The notes: generated by a model not told the origin, from the letters alone. A DNA stretch of 64,000 bases from Gammaproteobacteria bacterium (GCA_013288815.1 JABDBD010000001.1:1-64000); one strand, 5' to 3'; positions 45,634 to 55,943 are shown, numbered from the stretch's first letter. Numbers and translations: made by a program.

Positions 45634-46266
45634 TTAATCTTCGCTTATCGGTTCTTGAACACCATTCGTCAGCACCAGTTTTACTAATTCGGGTACTGAT
45701 TTTACCCCCATTTTTTTCATAACACTAGCTCTATGTGCTTCAACTGTTTTCAGCGAAATATTTAGCTCAGCCGCAACAACTTTATTTTGTTTCCCGGCAA
45801 CAATTCCTTGCAAGACTTGAACTTCGCGGTGTGAGAGCAAAGCAAATTTAGCTTCGGCTTGTGCATTTTCTTGTTGTTTGTCCCTATTCGATTTATCAAT
45901 ACGCAGGGCCTTATTAATGCTTTCTAACAACACTTGATCATTAAACGGTTTTGTTAAAAAATCAATAGCCCCTGCTTTCATGACACGCACCGCTAAGGGT
46001 ACATCACCATGCCCGCTAATGAAGACAATAGGTAAAGGAGTTGCCCCCAACGCATTGAGTTTAGTTTGCAGTTCAGGCCCACTCATACCTGGCATGCGCA
46101 CATCTAACAGCAGACACCCTGGTTGACGAAGGTCATATTCATCTAAAAAATCTTGCGCACGAATATATGTTTTCGTTTTTAAACCAACTGATTCGATTAC
46201 CCACGATAATGACTCCACCATTGCTTGATCATCATCTACAACATATACAATAGGCTCAATAGACAT
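45634..46266 (-). CDS. FixJ/NarL-type response regulator
   Basis: 210 residues. Receiver domain with acidic DDD at 11-13, phospho-acceptor Asp55 in CLLLDVRMPGMSGPEL, Thr/Ser switch FISGHGDVP and Lys in FLTKPFND. C-terminal LuxR-type helix-turn-helix LSHREVQVLQGIVAGKQNKV, AELNISLKTVEAHRASVMKK. FixJ-like layout (single receiver plus LuxR HTH). It is downstream of its kinase by 9 bases. The 228 bases on its 3' side up to the usp gene hold no gene; an ACCCTG...CAGGGT hairpin lies at 45529-45548. Confidence 0.93.
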   Translation of the reverse strand: MSIEPIVYVVDDDQAMVESLSWVIESVGLKTKTYIRAQDFLDEYDLRQPGCLLLDVRMPGMSGPELQTKLNALGATPLPIVFISGHGDVPLAVRVMKAGAIDFLTKPFNDQVLLESINKALRIDKSNRDKQQENAQAEAKFALLSHREVQVLQGIVAGKQNKVVAAELNISLKTVEAHRASVMKKMGVKSVPELVKLVLTNGVQEPISED

Positions 46267-46275
46267 AGGTCTCTC

Positions 46276-47844
46276 CTAAACAATAGGTAAAGTGAATCGG
46301 ATCCAACTTTGATTATTCGTATTGGGATTAATCGTAAATTGACCGCCATGTGCTTCAATAATAGAACGACAAATTGCTAACCCCATGCCTCTTCCGTGCG
46401 CTTTCGTTGTAAAAAAGGGTTTAAAAACTTTTGTAATAATTTCTTTTGAAAATCCTGGCCCTGTATCACTTACCGTAATTTCTATAACAGATTCATCAAT
46501 TGGTTTCGTTTGGATACGAATTCGACGATTATGTTGATCAATCTCTTTCATTGCCTCTATTGCATTCTGCATCATGTTCAACATCACCTGCTGTAACTGA
46601 ATTTTATCAGCAGAAATCAGCGGTAAATCTTTCATAAGATCAAAATCAATTTTTGTTTTTGACGTGTTTAACTCGTTACGAATAAAACTTGCTGTTTCGC
46701 GAATGATACTATTTATTTTACACGTTGTCTTAACAAGCTGCCCTTTACAAAAAAAGTTTTTTAATCGATGAATAACCTCTCCTGCTCGCTCAGCTTGGGC
46801 AACAGCTTTCTCCATAATTTCTGTTAACTGAGTCGCGTCATCATGTCCTTTTTGTAAGTGTCTTACACATCCACGCGTATAATTGACAATCGCTGCCAAT
46901 GGTTGACTAATTTCATGGGCCATGCCTGACGCCATTTCTTCCATCGTACTTAATCGAAAAACATGCGCCAACTGCTGACCGCGCAATCTAGCCTTTTTAT
47001 CAAGCACTCTTTCTGTGACATCACGAGAAGCAGCTTGTATTTCTTTTAAATAATGTTTTTCTTCATCGCGAATAAATCGAATATTGCTTTCAAACCAACG
47101 GTAGTCGCCTTCTTTGCGACGAATTCGATACGTGACCATTTGATGATTGCCATACACTTTTCGACGGTTAAATGCTTTTCTAACTTTTGCCAAATCGTCA
47201 TGATGAACTAACTTAAATAAATTAAATCCAATTAACTCATCGGCGGCGTATCCTAACCAAGTCTTGCAAGAAAGAGACAGATAGATAAATGTCCCATCTG
47301 TTGTATGACGAGAAATAATGTCAGTAGAATTTTCTGCAAGTAAATGAAAACGTAATTCGCTTTCTCTTAAGTTTTTTTCATTTTGCTCTAATGTATTAAT
47401 ATTCGTAATTAGCAAACCATGACTCAAGTGCAATGCCTCATAACACTCTTGTAACATTTTCTCATTAGTATCCTGAAGTTCTTGAAATTCATCTTTTGTT
47501 GCCGAAATATTTTGATGCATCAAAAGAGCCAAGGGTTTGGTTTGGTGCGCATAATGCAACAGAGAAACAGAACTTTTGCAAATACCTTCCGTCCCATTTT
47601 TTCGAGTAAAGCTGGTTTCAGCAAACCATTTTTTTTGGTGAGGAAGAATCTCTTGAATAATTTTTTGAAAAGGTTGTGTTTGCGTATAAATTAAATTAAT
47701 AGATCGACCAATCACTTCTTTTTTGGAATAGCCAAATAATGTCGTCGCATTTTGATTCCAATCAACAATACGACCACTTTTATCGACAATAGCGGCGCTA
47801 TCAGTAATAGCTTCAAATAATGAATGTGCGTAATCGTTATTCAT
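46276..47844 (-). CDS. PAS-domain sensor histidine kinase, FixL-like
   Basis: 522 residues. Two PAS domains (about 5-115 and 165-285; DKSGRIVDWNQNATTLFGYS and TDGTFIYLSLSCKTWLGYA), a PAC segment, HisKA with phosphorylated His310 in MASGMAHEISQPLAAIVNYT and HATPase_c with NMMQNAIEAM, SDTGPGF and GRGMGLAICRSIIEAHGG. No membrane segment, so it is cytosolic. The second PAS lacks the obvious FixL haem-ligand pattern, so the signal is unknown. It pairs with the FixJ-like regulator. Confidence 0.93.
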   Translation of the reverse strand: MNNDYAHSLFEAITDSAAIVDKSGRIVDWNQNATTLFGYSKKEVIGRSINLIYTQTQPFQKIIQEILPHQKKWFAETSFTRKNGTEGICKSSVSLLHYAHQTKPLALLMHQNISATKDEFQELQDTNEKMLQECYEALHLSHGLLITNINTLEQNEKNLRESELRFHLLAENSTDIISRHTTDGTFIYLSLSCKTWLGYAADELIGFNLFKLVHHDDLAKVRKAFNRRKVYGNHQMVTYRIRRKEGDYRWFESNIRFIRDEEKHYLKEIQAASRDVTERVLDKKARLRGQQLAHVFRLSTMEEMASGMAHEISQPLAAIVNYTRGCVRHLQKGHDDATQLTEIMEKAVAQAERAGEVIHRLKNFFCKGQLVKTTCKINSIIRETASFIRNELNTSKTKIDFDLMKDLPLISADKIQLQQVMLNMMQNAIEAMKEIDQHNRRIRIQTKPIDESVIEITVSDTGPGFSKEIITKVFKPFFTTKAHGRGMGLAICRSIIEAHGGQFTINPNTNNQSWIRFTLPIV

Positions 47845-47947
47845 GTTGCTTATCCTTAAGCATAAACAAAGCTAAAACTAGTTACTTATCATGTGCTATA
47901 GGTATAATACCACAACAAAATCTTAGCTTAAAACGACGGAAGATCAT

Positions 47948-49303
47948 ATGAAAATTCATATCTTAGGTATCTGCGGAACATTTATGGCGGGAATTGCCCT
48001 CTTGGCTAAACAACAAGGGCATGACATTTCTGGTTCAGATATTAATGTTTATCCCCCTATGAGCACTTTATTAGCCTCAGAGGGAATTCAGCTAATGCAA
48101 GGGTATGAACCTAGCAATTTAAGCGATGATATTGATTATGTCATTGTTGGAAATGTCATTAGCAGAGGGAATCCCTTAATGGAATACGTTTTAGAACAGC
48201 GTATTTCTTATATTTCTGGCCCTCAATGGTTAGCCGAGAATGTCTTAAAGGACCGCCGTGTATTAGCAGTTGCAGGCACTCACGGAAAAACCACGACAAC
48301 CAGTTTATTAACCTGGATGTTAGAGTACGCTGGTCTCAATCCAGGCTTTTTAGTCGGTGGAGTCCCCGAAAATTTCGGGATATCTGCTCGCTTGGGAAAT
48401 ACACCTTTCTTTGTGATTGAAGCGGATGAGTATGATAGTGCTTTTTTTGATAAAAGATCAAAATTTATTCATTATAGACCAAGCACACTTATATTAAACA
48501 ACCTTGAATATGACCACGCCGATATTTTTCCTAACCTGGCTGCCATCCAACTACAAATACACTATTTAGTACGCACTGTTCCCCGAAATGGATTAATTGT
48601 CATTCCAGAACAAGACAGCAATATTCATGAGGTTTTGAAGAAAGGATGCTGGACACCGACTACGACATTTGGATTGAACACCGGAAATTGGCAAGCAAAA
48701 TTATTGGATAATTGCGGATCTCACTTTGAAGTCTATTTAAATAAAAATTTAATGGGTGTCGTTAATTGGAATTTGTTAGGTATGCATAACGTACAAAATG
48801 CATTAGCTGCTTTAGCAGCCGCATCACACGTTGGAGCATCTACTCAAGCTTGCATAGAATCGCTAACTTCATTCAAAAATGTTAAACGCCGTTTAGAAGT
48901 TAAAGGTAAGGTCAATGAGATTACCGTGTACGATGATTTTGCCCACCATCCTACGGCAATCGCTACAACCATTTCTGGCCTTAGAGCAAAAGTAGGATCC
49001 TCACGAATTTTTGTTGTACTCGAATTTGGTTCTTACACTATGCGAACCGGCGTTCACAAAGATCAAATGAAAAATGCGTTAGTTCAAGCGGATAAAGTCT
49101 TTTGCAAACGTCCAAATGCTTTGAATTGGGATTTAGAACCTGTTTTAAAAAGTTTTTCACAACCGACTATTTTGTGTGATGATGCCAACGCATTAGTGAC
49201 TAAATTAGTTGAAGAACTGAAACCGAATGATCACGTCCTCATCATGAGCAATTCAGGTTTTGAAGGAATTCATAATAAATTATTGCAAGCACTGAGTGCT
49301 TAA
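47948..49303 (+). CDS. mpl: Murein tripeptide ligase Mpl
   Basis: Ligates recycled L-Ala-gamma-D-Glu-meso-DAP tripeptide to UDP-MurNAc in peptidoglycan recycling. 451 residues. MKIHILGICGTFMAGIALLA is the Rossmann start; AVAGTHGKTTTTSLLTWMLE the ATP loop; IEADEYDSAFFDKRSKF and LNNLEYDHADIF metal/substrate parts; DDFAHHPTAIATT is the C-terminal domain motif typical of Mpl. A good -10 (TATAAT, 47903-47908) precedes it. It starts a short unit with the 35-residue peptide and apaG. Confidence 0.96.
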   Translation: MKIHILGICGTFMAGIALLAKQQGHDISGSDINVYPPMSTLLASEGIQLMQGYEPSNLSDDIDYVIVGNVISRGNPLMEYVLEQRISYISGPQWLAENVLKDRRVLAVAGTHGKTTTTSLLTWMLEYAGLNPGFLVGGVPENFGISARLGNTPFFVIEADEYDSAFFDKRSKFIHYRPSTLILNNLEYDHADIFPNLAAIQLQIHYLVRTVPRNGLIVIPEQDSNIHEVLKKGCWTPTTTFGLNTGNWQAKLLDNCGSHFEVYLNKNLMGVVNWNLLGMHNVQNALAALAAASHVGASTQACIESLTSFKNVKRRLEVKGKVNEITVYDDFAHHPTAIATTISGLRAKVGSSRIFVVLEFGSYTMRTGVHKDQMKNALVQADKVFCKRPNALNWDLEPVLKSFSQPTILCDDANALVTKLVEELKPNDHVLIMSNSGFEGIHNKLLQALSA

Positions 49304-49311
49304 AGGAACTT

Positions 49312-49419
49312 ATGCAACCAACTAAATCTCAAGATCCAGTCTTTACATGGAAAGGGGCGTTTTTAGGATTGATGGCTTATCTGATTGTCATGTTAATATT
49401 ATTGGTATTATTAAGGTAA
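49312..49419 (+). CDS. 35-residue single-span membrane peptide
   Basis: Too short for standard gene calls. AAGGA (49303-49307) is followed after 4 bases by ATG at 49312 and 35 codons to TAA. The product is MQPTKSQDPVFTWKGAFLG then a hydrophobic stretch LMAYLIVMLILLVLL ending with Arg: a soluble head of about 15 residues and one membrane helix. It sits 8 bases after mpl and 3 bases before apaG, so it is almost certainly translated. Function unknown. Confidence 0.75.
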   Translation: MQPTKSQDPVFTWKGAFLGLMAYLIVMLILLVLLR

Positions 49420-49422
49420 ATA

Positions 49423-49821
49423 ATGAAAGATAACAAAATTAAAATCAGAACTGAAACACATTTCTTAGCTGATCAGTCGTCTGCAGAAAGTTCTCGTTAT
49501 GTATGGTCATATGATATCACTATCATTAATGGGCAGGATGATATTATTCAATTGCTAAACCGCTATTGGCGCATCACCGATGCACGAGGAAAAATCGAAG
49601 AAGTACGAGGCCCTGGTGTTATTGGCTTACAACCTATCATTAAACCTCACAAACAATTCGCATACAGCAGTTTTTGCCAACTGAGCACTCCTCAAGGTTT
49701 TATGGAAGGCCACTATGAAATGCAAACGCTCAATGACGAAATTTTTATTGTAGAAATACCTAAATTCGAATTAATTTCGCCTTCAAATAACCCACATCCG
49801 TTGAGATCATTGTTGCATTAA
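49423..49821 (+). CDS. apaG: ApaG protein
   Basis: 132 residues; beta-sandwich domain of unknown exact role, linked in E. coli to Co2+/Mg2+ resistance. Family motif VWSYDITIINGQDDIIQLLN, RYWRITDARGKIEEVRGPGV, IGLQPIIKPHKQFAYSSFC and GFMEGHYEMQ. It converges with the PLD-like gene and overlaps it by four bases. Confidence 0.97.
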   Translation: MKDNKIKIRTETHFLADQSSAESSRYVWSYDITIINGQDDIIQLLNRYWRITDARGKIEEVRGPGVIGLQPIIKPHKQFAYSSFCQLSTPQGFMEGHYEMQTLNDEIFIVEIPKFELISPSNNPHPLRSLLH

Positions 49822-50915
49822 ACATAAAGCTTCTTCTTCCGCAACCTGTGATGTCTGCGATAATGCCTATGCTCTTGCGAATCACTTTTATGAAAACGAG
49901 CAAGATCCTTGATTCCTTGAACAATCAACAATGGCAATGATAATTTTTTAAAATTAACGGATGGAGCAAGTACATTACTGTGGCTATCCAAATCATATGT
50001 TTGCTGTAACTGTTTTATAATCACAGGGTCATGCGTCACAACAGACAATTCGCGATTTTTATCTAAGGATTCGCGAGTAAAATTAATCGAACCCAGCATA
50101 GCTATTTGATTATCGATAATTAAAGCCTTAGCGTGAATATAATAATGTTGACTCACGACAATCTGCACGCCTGCACGTTGTAGAAAAGCAAATTTTTTAT
50201 TAGATGATTTTTCAGTATTGACTGACGTTAACAACGTCACTTTCACACCTTTTCGCGCTGCTCTGGCTAAAGCTCCAATGACTTCATAATCCGTCAAGCT
50301 TTCAGCGTAGATGCGAATATCAGACTGCGCATGTTGAATCAGTGATAGGATTTTTTCTCGGCTGTTCTCCGGACTCCAAATTAAATTCTCCTGATGAACT
50401 TCTGTTTGTTTATGTTGCCAATCTGCATTAAAAACATTTTGAATCTCTTTCACGTCATCTGCATCATGAATAATTAATGCAAAATTTCTCTCATTTTTAA
50501 AACTTGAATGCGTTAAATTAAAAGTCATGACAATGGCAGTGCCATCATCCATTAAAAATGTTTTTTGATGTGTTAACTGAAAGTGATCACTAGGCCACTT
50601 CAACAAAACATTGGATTTCAATAATGCTTCAATCGCAGCTGTATTTTCATCAGTAGCTTTATAGGGATAATGTTGCAATAAAACTTGAATAGTTTTACCT
50701 TTATTTTTAGCTTGACTCAGTGCAGATACAAATTCTAAATCAGTGAATCCATACATCACAAGATTCACAGATCGCCTAGCCGTATCGACAGCATGAAGTA
50801 GAGGGTATGTACCCTGCTCAGGCTCTATGATTAATTCAGAATGACTGCAGAAACAGGTGCCGTGAATAAAAAATAAGAAACAAAAAATTAATAATTTGCA
50901 TAAATTGTGATTCAT
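49818..50915 (-). CDS. Secreted phospholipase D-like protein
   Basis: 365 residues. From ATG 50915 the protein begins with a signal peptide (MNHNLCKLLIFCFLFFIHGT-CFC); longer frames overlap recR and are not preferred. Two HKD motifs are present: LTHQKTFLMDDG and YIHAKALIIDNQ, each followed by NLT/INFT, as required for a PLD active site. A secreted lipid- or DNA-acting phosphodiesterase; Legionella PLD-like proteins are often exported. The tail is very basic (RHYRRHHRLRKKK). Confidence 0.88.
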   Translation of the reverse strand: MNHNLCKLLIFCFLFFIHGTCFCSHSELIIEPEQGTYPLLHAVDTARRSVNLVMYGFTDLEFVSALSQAKNKGKTIQVLLQHYPYKATDENTAAIEALLKSNVLLKWPSDHFQLTHQKTFLMDDGTAIVMTFNLTHSSFKNERNFALIIHDADDVKEIQNVFNADWQHKQTEVHQENLIWSPENSREKILSLIQHAQSDIRIYAESLTDYEVIGALARAARKGVKVTLLTSVNTEKSSNKKFAFLQRAGVQIVVSQHYYIHAKALIIDNQIAMLGSINFTRESLDKNRELSVVTHDPVIIKQLQQTYDLDSHSNVLAPSVNFKKLSLPLLIVQGIKDLARFHKSDSQEHRHYRRHHRLRKKKLYV

Positions 50916-50940
50916 AAAATAATTCAGCAATAACGTTCTT

Positions 50941-51540
50941 TCACTTAACTGTTTCTCGCCCAGCAAATGCATGCGCCAGCGTACCGCTATCGATAAATTC
51001 CAGTTCTCCCCCCAACGGAACACCGTGAGCGATGCGGGTCGCTTTGATATTATATTGCTTCACATTTTCAGAAATATAATGAGCCGTTGCTTCCCCTTCG
51101 ACAGTGGGATTAGTCGCTAAAATAACCTCTTTAATCATCCCATTCCCTAATAAATCATTTAACTCCTTTATTCCTATTTGTTCTGGACCAATTCCGTCTA
51201 ACGGAGACAAATGACCCATTAAAACAAAATAACGTCCTTTGTAACCTCCCATTTGCTCCACAGCAATCATATCCACTGGATTTTCTACAATACAAAGAAT
51301 GCTGGGATCTCTATTTGGAGAGGCACATAAATTGCATAGCTCGCTCTCGCTAAAGGTTCTGCAATGATGACAATGACCAATTTGGTGCATTGCCTTCAGT
51401 AAAACCTCAGCCAGGCGTTTGCCATTGTCCCTACCACGCTCTAATAATTGAAATGCCATTCGCTGGGCAGTTTTCGGCCCTACGCCCGGGAGATAACGCA
51501 GTGATTCAATAAGCTGTTCCAGCAAGGGACTCGAGAACAT
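50941..51540 (-). CDS. recR: Recombination mediator RecR
   Basis: Works with RecF/RecO to load RecA at gaps. 199 residues from ATG 51540. [20 protein letters not shown] is the HhH motif; the zinc finger has [16 protein letters not shown]; Toprim motif [18 protein letters not shown] and [15 protein letters not shown]. It is 4 bases from ybaB (overlapping upstream frames ignored). Confidence 0.98.
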   Translation of the reverse strand: MFSSPLLEQLIESLRYLPGVGPKTAQRMAFQLLERGRDNGKRLAEVLLKAMHQIGHCHHCRTFSESELCNLCASPNRDPSILCIVENPVDMIAVEQMGGYKGRYFVLMGHLSPLDGIGPEQIGIKELNDLLGNGMIKEVILATNPTVEGEATAHYISENVKQYNIKATRIAHGVPLGGELEFIDSGTLAHAFAGRETVK

Positions 51541-51544
51541 GCAA

Positions 51545-51874
51545 TTATTTTCCTGGCAAATCAAAACCATCAGGAAGTTTAAATCCTGCCAACCCAGACA
51601 TTTTATCGCGCGTACCTTTTTCAATTTTATCGCTAGCATCATTAATCGCTGCCGCAATCAAATCTTCGATAACTGTTTTTTCTTCTTTTAATACGCTAGG
51701 ATCTAACGTAACGCGTTTTGCATAATGTTGACCCGTCATCACAATTTTAACTAAACCACCACCAGACTGGCCGGTCACTTCCATTTCGGCTATTTGTTTT
51801 TGAATTTCTTGCATCTTTTTTTGCATTTCTTGAGCTTTTTTCATTAAATCGCCTAAACCTGCTTTATTATTCAT
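51545..51874 (-). CDS. ybaB: YbaB/EbfC nucleoid-associated protein
   Basis: 109 residues. DNA-binding 'tweezer' dimer. [20 protein letters not shown] is the long helix; [16 protein letters not shown] and [17 protein letters not shown] the rest. Precedes recR as usual. Its 243-base upstream gap to the Fic gene holds no gene. Confidence 0.97.
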   Translation of the reverse strand: MNNKAGLGDLMKKAQEMQKKMQEIQKQIAEMEVTGQSGGGLVKIVMTGQHYAKRVTLDPSVLKEEKTVIEDLIAAAINDASDKIEKGTRDKMSGLAGFKLPDGFDLPGK

Positions 51875-52117
51875 AAAATCTCCAAATTGAATTCAATAGA
51901 ATGACGAACATTCTAACAAAGATACATACCTCTCGCACCTGAAATGCTGGGGTATTTTTGCGTCTGTAGGAAATTTAAAATAGGTTCTTTCCCACTTATT
52001 AAAATCCACTTATTCAACATATTTATACTGATTTAAGTATAAACAACAGGTAAAATAGGATAACTCATTGACTTAATCTTTTTCAAAACCCAGCTGCTGA
52101 TGACACTAGGATAATTT

Positions 52118-53185
52118 ATGAATGGTGATAATACAAACCTAGAAAACAAGCAATTTAAAGTTGAAAATATCCCACCAACATTCGATCCCTACCATTCTTT
52201 AAAAAAATTTCCGATAGAAGAATTATGGCGCTTTTTTATCCCCAACTACAATCATAAAAAAGCGGAAAGTATTTTAAGTAATAATTTATCTGAACGAGTG
52301 CACAGTGGGCATATAGTCAAAAAATGTTATTTAGAACGTATGCTAAATACATTCAATTTTGTCCTTGAGAATCGCGCCACTGAATTAAATATAAATTTTA
52401 TAAATGAATTACACTGGCACGCCACGTCAAGATTAATTCATAACACACAATATAACCCCGAAACACATATGCCTGAACAAGGTGGAAAATTTAGAACGAG
52501 AGAGGAAGAAATTTTTAAACTTACACCTGAGAACACAACAAGAGATGGCATTCAAGAAATTGCTATGCACATAAAGGAAAAAGCAAAACTCAATATCCAT
52601 TTTGATATCAAGGGCCAAGAAAAACATCATAAAGATGTACATTCTCATTCGCAAGCCACATCAATCCTCCATCATTCTGCAGCATATATCCACGCAGCTA
52701 TTACAGATCAGTGGAAAGAATATGAAGTAACATTTCATAGTAAGGTCAACCCACAAAAACTACCCGACATCATGAATGATTATATTCATCAATATTCTTC
52801 TGCCATCAAAATGCAAACTGATAGCACGCTAAAAATAAAGTGTATTGTTAGCTTTATTCGTGATTGCGAACAGTTGCATCCTTATTCTGATGGAAATACT
52901 CGCGTTTTTGCGACTTTGTTATTAAATCATTTATTAATGCAAAATCACTTTCCACCGACTATATTAGATTATCCACATAATTTTAAAGCACACTCTACAC
53001 TAGAATTAATTCACGATGTAAAAAAAGGCATAGCGCGAACTTTAATTTTAATTCAGACCGGCCATGCTAATGAATTTTCAGAGGTAGATACTCAAACAGT
53101 CTTAGAACGTGAAGATGCGAAAAAATTCTATATGGAAATGTTAAAAACCAATGTTCCTGCTTTGTTTAATGAACGCGCGCCCTAA
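52118..53185 (+). CDS. Fic-domain protein with variant motif
   Basis: 355 residues, no signal peptide. The Fic core motif is HPYSDGNTR (254-262); the consensus is HPFx(D/E)GNGR. The catalytic His and both acidic/Arg residues are kept; the Gly before Arg is Thr and Phe is Tyr. Preceding signature GGKFRTREEEIF near 122-133 resembles the Fic flap region. An autoinhibitory alpha helix is not obvious. Fic proteins transfer AMP or phosphocholine to host or bacterial targets. A Met-rich N-terminal 110 residues of unknown function precedes. Likely effector; the lack of a partner antitoxin gene fits that. Confidence 0.85.
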   Translation: MNGDNTNLENKQFKVENIPPTFDPYHSLKKFPIEELWRFFIPNYNHKKAESILSNNLSERVHSGHIVKKCYLERMLNTFNFVLENRATELNINFINELHWHATSRLIHNTQYNPETHMPEQGGKFRTREEEIFKLTPENTTRDGIQEIAMHIKEKAKLNIHFDIKGQEKHHKDVHSHSQATSILHHSAAYIHAAITDQWKEYEVTFHSKVNPQKLPDIMNDYIHQYSSAIKMQTDSTLKIKCIVSFIRDCEQLHPYSDGNTRVFATLLLNHLLMQNHFPPTILDYPHNFKAHSTLELIHDVKKGIARTLILIQTGHANEFSEVDTQTVLEREDAKKFYMEMLKTNVPALFNERAP

Positions 53186-53188
53186 ATT

Positions 53189-54247
53189 TTAGTTTTCATC
53201 CATCATACCCTGCTCTTTCATAATTTCCCGCAATGCTTTTAATCCACTCATTTGAATTTGACGAACACGTTCGCGTGTGAGGCCAATTGCTCTGCCAACT
53301 TCTTCTAATGTCTCACGCTCATAACCGCCCAAACCAAAGCGTCTACACAAAACTTCATATTGTTTTTCACTTAGGGAATGCAAGCATTCTTCCAGGTGAA
53401 CAGATGTACTTTCATCAACTAATAAATCAACAGGATCCGTTCTATGCTTATCAGCAACCGCTTCTAACAAAGGCCTGCCAGCACCACTCTCACCACCAAT
53501 CACTGAATCCAACGAAATCATGTGTTCATTCAATTCCATAATATCTTGCACATCGTTGACAGGTTTATTCAGAGCATCCGCAATTTCTTGATAGGAAGGC
53601 TCATGGTTTTGCGTTTTTAATAACTCTCTTGCAACAGTCAAATACATATTCAACTCACGCAACACATGTATTGGTAAACGGATGGTACGAGTTTGATTCA
53701 TAATGGCACGTTCTATCGTTTGACGAATCCACCATGTGGCATAAGTAGAGAAACGAAATCCTCGCTCTGGATCAAATTTTTCAACTGCACGCAACAAACC
53801 TAAATTACCTTCCTCAATCAAATCTAAAAATTCTAATCCACGATTATAATATCGACGTGCAATTTTAACGACAAGACGAAGATTACTTTCTATCATTTTA
53901 ACACGAGCAGCCTTGTCGCCTTTTTGAATGAGACGCGCATAATACACTTCTTCTTCAGCAGTCAGTAAAGGTGAGTAGCCTATTTCGCCTAAATATATTT
54001 GAGTAGGATCAGTTGATTTTTTTATATAGTCTTGAGTAACAGCTTCAGTAATTTCTGACTTTTTTTCTGCAGCACTTTCTTCTTTTTCTTCTTCATCTAT
54101 TTCTTCGATTTCTATTTCTATTTCATTTTTATTGACATCCATCTTTTCTTTTTTTGGACGTGAAACTTTTTTTGGTCGCGCAACAATTTTTGTTTTTTTT
54201 TGTTTAGGTTTGGATTTGCTGACCTTAGTGCTGACTTTCCTTGGCAT
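53189..54247 (-). CDS. rpoS: RNA polymerase sigma factor RpoS
   Basis: 352 residues from ATG 54247 (AGAGG upstream). Sigma-70 regions 1.2 to 4 are complete: [80 protein letters not shown], and region 4 [20 protein letters not shown]. The order surE-nlpD-rpoS, and the lack of region 1.1, identify RpoS rather than RpoD. Unusual is a 75-residue N-terminal tail, first Lys-rich, then Glu-rich, that ordinary RpoS lacks. Confidence 0.95.
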   Translation of the reverse strand: MPRKVSTKVSKSKPKQKKTKIVARPKKVSRPKKEKMDVNKNEIEIEIEEIDEEEKEESAAEKKSEITEAVTQDYIKKSTDPTQIYLGEIGYSPLLTAEEEVYYARLIQKGDKAARVKMIESNLRLVVKIARRYYNRGLEFLDLIEEGNLGLLRAVEKFDPERGFRFSTYATWWIRQTIERAIMNQTRTIRLPIHVLRELNMYLTVARELLKTQNHEPSYQEIADALNKPVNDVQDIMELNEHMISLDSVIGGESGAGRPLLEAVADKHRTDPVDLLVDESTSVHLEECLHSLSEKQYEVLCRRFGLGGYERETLEEVGRAIGLTRERVRQIQMSGLKALREIMKEQGMMDEN

Positions 54248-54413
54248 ATACTGAACCTCTTTCCAGTTCATTCCACAAACGGAAGAATAATCCTTCGGGC
54301 TCTGATTTATGACTTCTCAATCTTGAGTATCCAGCCCCTTGGAACCAGCACCCAAAAAAAAGGTAAAGCAGGCGGGTCATTAACACCCCACTTACTTTTT
54401 ATTACTGAGTCCT

Positions 54414-55142
54414 TTAATTATACCGCTGATTTGACAAATAGACCAAAGGATTCACAGGCTGGCCATTCAGCCGAATCTCGAAATGTAACATGACACGCCT
54501 TGCGCCTGTATTACCCATTTCAGCGATATTCTGCCCACCTCGAACCCAATCTCCTTCTTTTATCAAGATCTTATCGTTATGCGCATAAGCTGTTAGGAAT
54601 GATTCATTATGCTTTATGATTATTAAATTACCATAACTTCGCAAACGGTTCCCTGCATAAACAACCTTGCCTGAGCTAGCAGCAACAACAGGATCTCCAC
54701 GTTTTCCAGCAATATTGATCCCTTTATTGCTATTCGAGTAAAAACCAATCAATCGACCCTTTGCAGGAAATTGCCAAACAGGATTTACACTGACAGATTC
54801 ACGATCTTCGATTACAGGAACATTTGAGATAAAAGATGCAAAGTGATGGTATCTCATTTTTGTGCTTTTTCTGACATATTCTGGCGGCATCCGTAAAGAA
54901 ATTAAACGGCCGCTATTAATATGATAAGGCGACACTATTCCATTGTAAGCAGCCAAATCACGATAATCTAAACCATATCGCCAAGCAATTGAATAAAGTG
55001 TTTCTCTCGATAGCACCTTATGCATACCATTCTTAGGAATTCTCTCTATATTTCCATTGATAACAGGCGCATGAAATCGACTTTCACTACAAGCAACTAA
55101 GATAAAAATTGATAATAAAATGATAACAAATCTGCTATCCAC
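54414..55142 (-). CDS. nlpD: NlpD-type LysM/LytM lipoprotein
   Basis: 242 residues. Activator of the amidase AmiC in E. coli. Lipobox LVAC near residue 18; LysM HKVLSRETLYSIAWRYGLDY; LytM-like domain GKRGDPVVAASSGKVVYAGN, then MLHFEIRLNGQPVNPL. The first zinc His/Asp of active M23 enzymes are not seen, as in other NlpD, so it is a regulator, not a hydrolase. Located between surE and rpoS as in E. coli (pcm is missing). Confidence 0.94.
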   Translation of the reverse strand: MDSRFVIILLSIFILVACSESRFHAPVINGNIERIPKNGMHKVLSRETLYSIAWRYGLDYRDLAAYNGIVSPYHINSGRLISLRMPPEYVRKSTKMRYHHFASFISNVPVIEDRESVSVNPVWQFPAKGRLIGFYSNSNKGINIAGKRGDPVVAASSGKVVYAGNRLRSYGNLIIIKHNESFLTAYAHNDKILIKEGDWVRGGQNIAEMGNTGARRVMLHFEIRLNGQPVNPLVYLSNQRYN

Positions 55143-55145
55143 AAA

Positions 55146-55901
55146 TTATCCTAATTCAAGGCTTTTGGTCCAGCCAGCTAATTGGTCAAACACTTTGTAG
55201 TGCGTTAAATCAAGATGTAATGGAGTAATAGAAACATAACCGGAATTAACAGCATGAAAATCCGTACCTGGACCTGCATCTTGTTCTGGTCCTGGCTGAC
55301 CTACCCAGAAAATTCTTCTGCCTCTAGGATCTGATTCTTTGATGGTTGGTTCTGCAATGTGACGGGTTCCCAATCGAGTCACTTGAAATCCTTTTAATTG
55401 AGAATATGGCAGATCTGGCACGTTAACATTTAAAACGGTATCAGCAGGAATTTTATCTTTCACTAGCTGCTTAATCAGAAGAGTGGCAACTTTCGCTGCT
55501 GCATCATAATGCTCGCACTTAGGACCAGCAAGTGAAATGGCAATCGATGGTAATCCTAAAAAACGCCCCTCTGTCGCTGCTGCAACTGTTCCCGAATATA
55601 AGACATCATCGCTTAAATTAGATCCTTCATTGATACCAGACACAACCATATCAGGCATTTCTGTCAGCAACCCAGTCACAGCAAGATGCACACAGTCTGT
55701 AGGCGTACCATTCACAGCAAAAAATCCATTCTCTGCTGTCACAATTCGCAACGGATTATCTAACGTTAACGAGTTACTTGCTCCACTACGATTACGATCC
55801 GGAGCAACCACAGTCACTTTAGCAAATTCTTTTAGTGCTTTCGTTAAGATATTAATACCAGGCGCTAAAAAACCATCATCGTTACTCACTAATATATTCA
55901 T
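55146..55901 (-). CDS. surE: SurE 5'-nucleotidase
   Basis: 251 residues. Nucleoside monophosphate phosphatase for survival. Start [20 protein letters not shown] with the metal Asp pair; [40 protein letters not shown]. Complete. Co-directional with nlpD (3 bases apart). Confidence 0.98.
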   Translation of the reverse strand: MNILVSNDDGFLAPGINILTKALKEFAKVTVVAPDRNRSGASNSLTLDNPLRIVTAENGFFAVNGTPTDCVHLAVTGLLTEMPDMVVSGINEGSNLSDDVLYSGTVAAATEGRFLGLPSIAISLAGPKCEHYDAAAKVATLLIKQLVKDKIPADTVLNVNVPDLPYSQLKGFQVTRLGTRHIAEPTIKESDPRGRRIFWVGQPGPEQDAGPGTDFHAVNSGYVSITPLHLDLTHYKVFDQLAGWTKSLELG

Positions 55902-55943
55902 TTGAATTCTCGCCTCTTTTTGATGTTTCTTCCCCTGAGCAGC

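Noticed and set aside
55537-55905. 122-codon frame on the plus strand
   Set aside because: Antisense to surE, no RBS.
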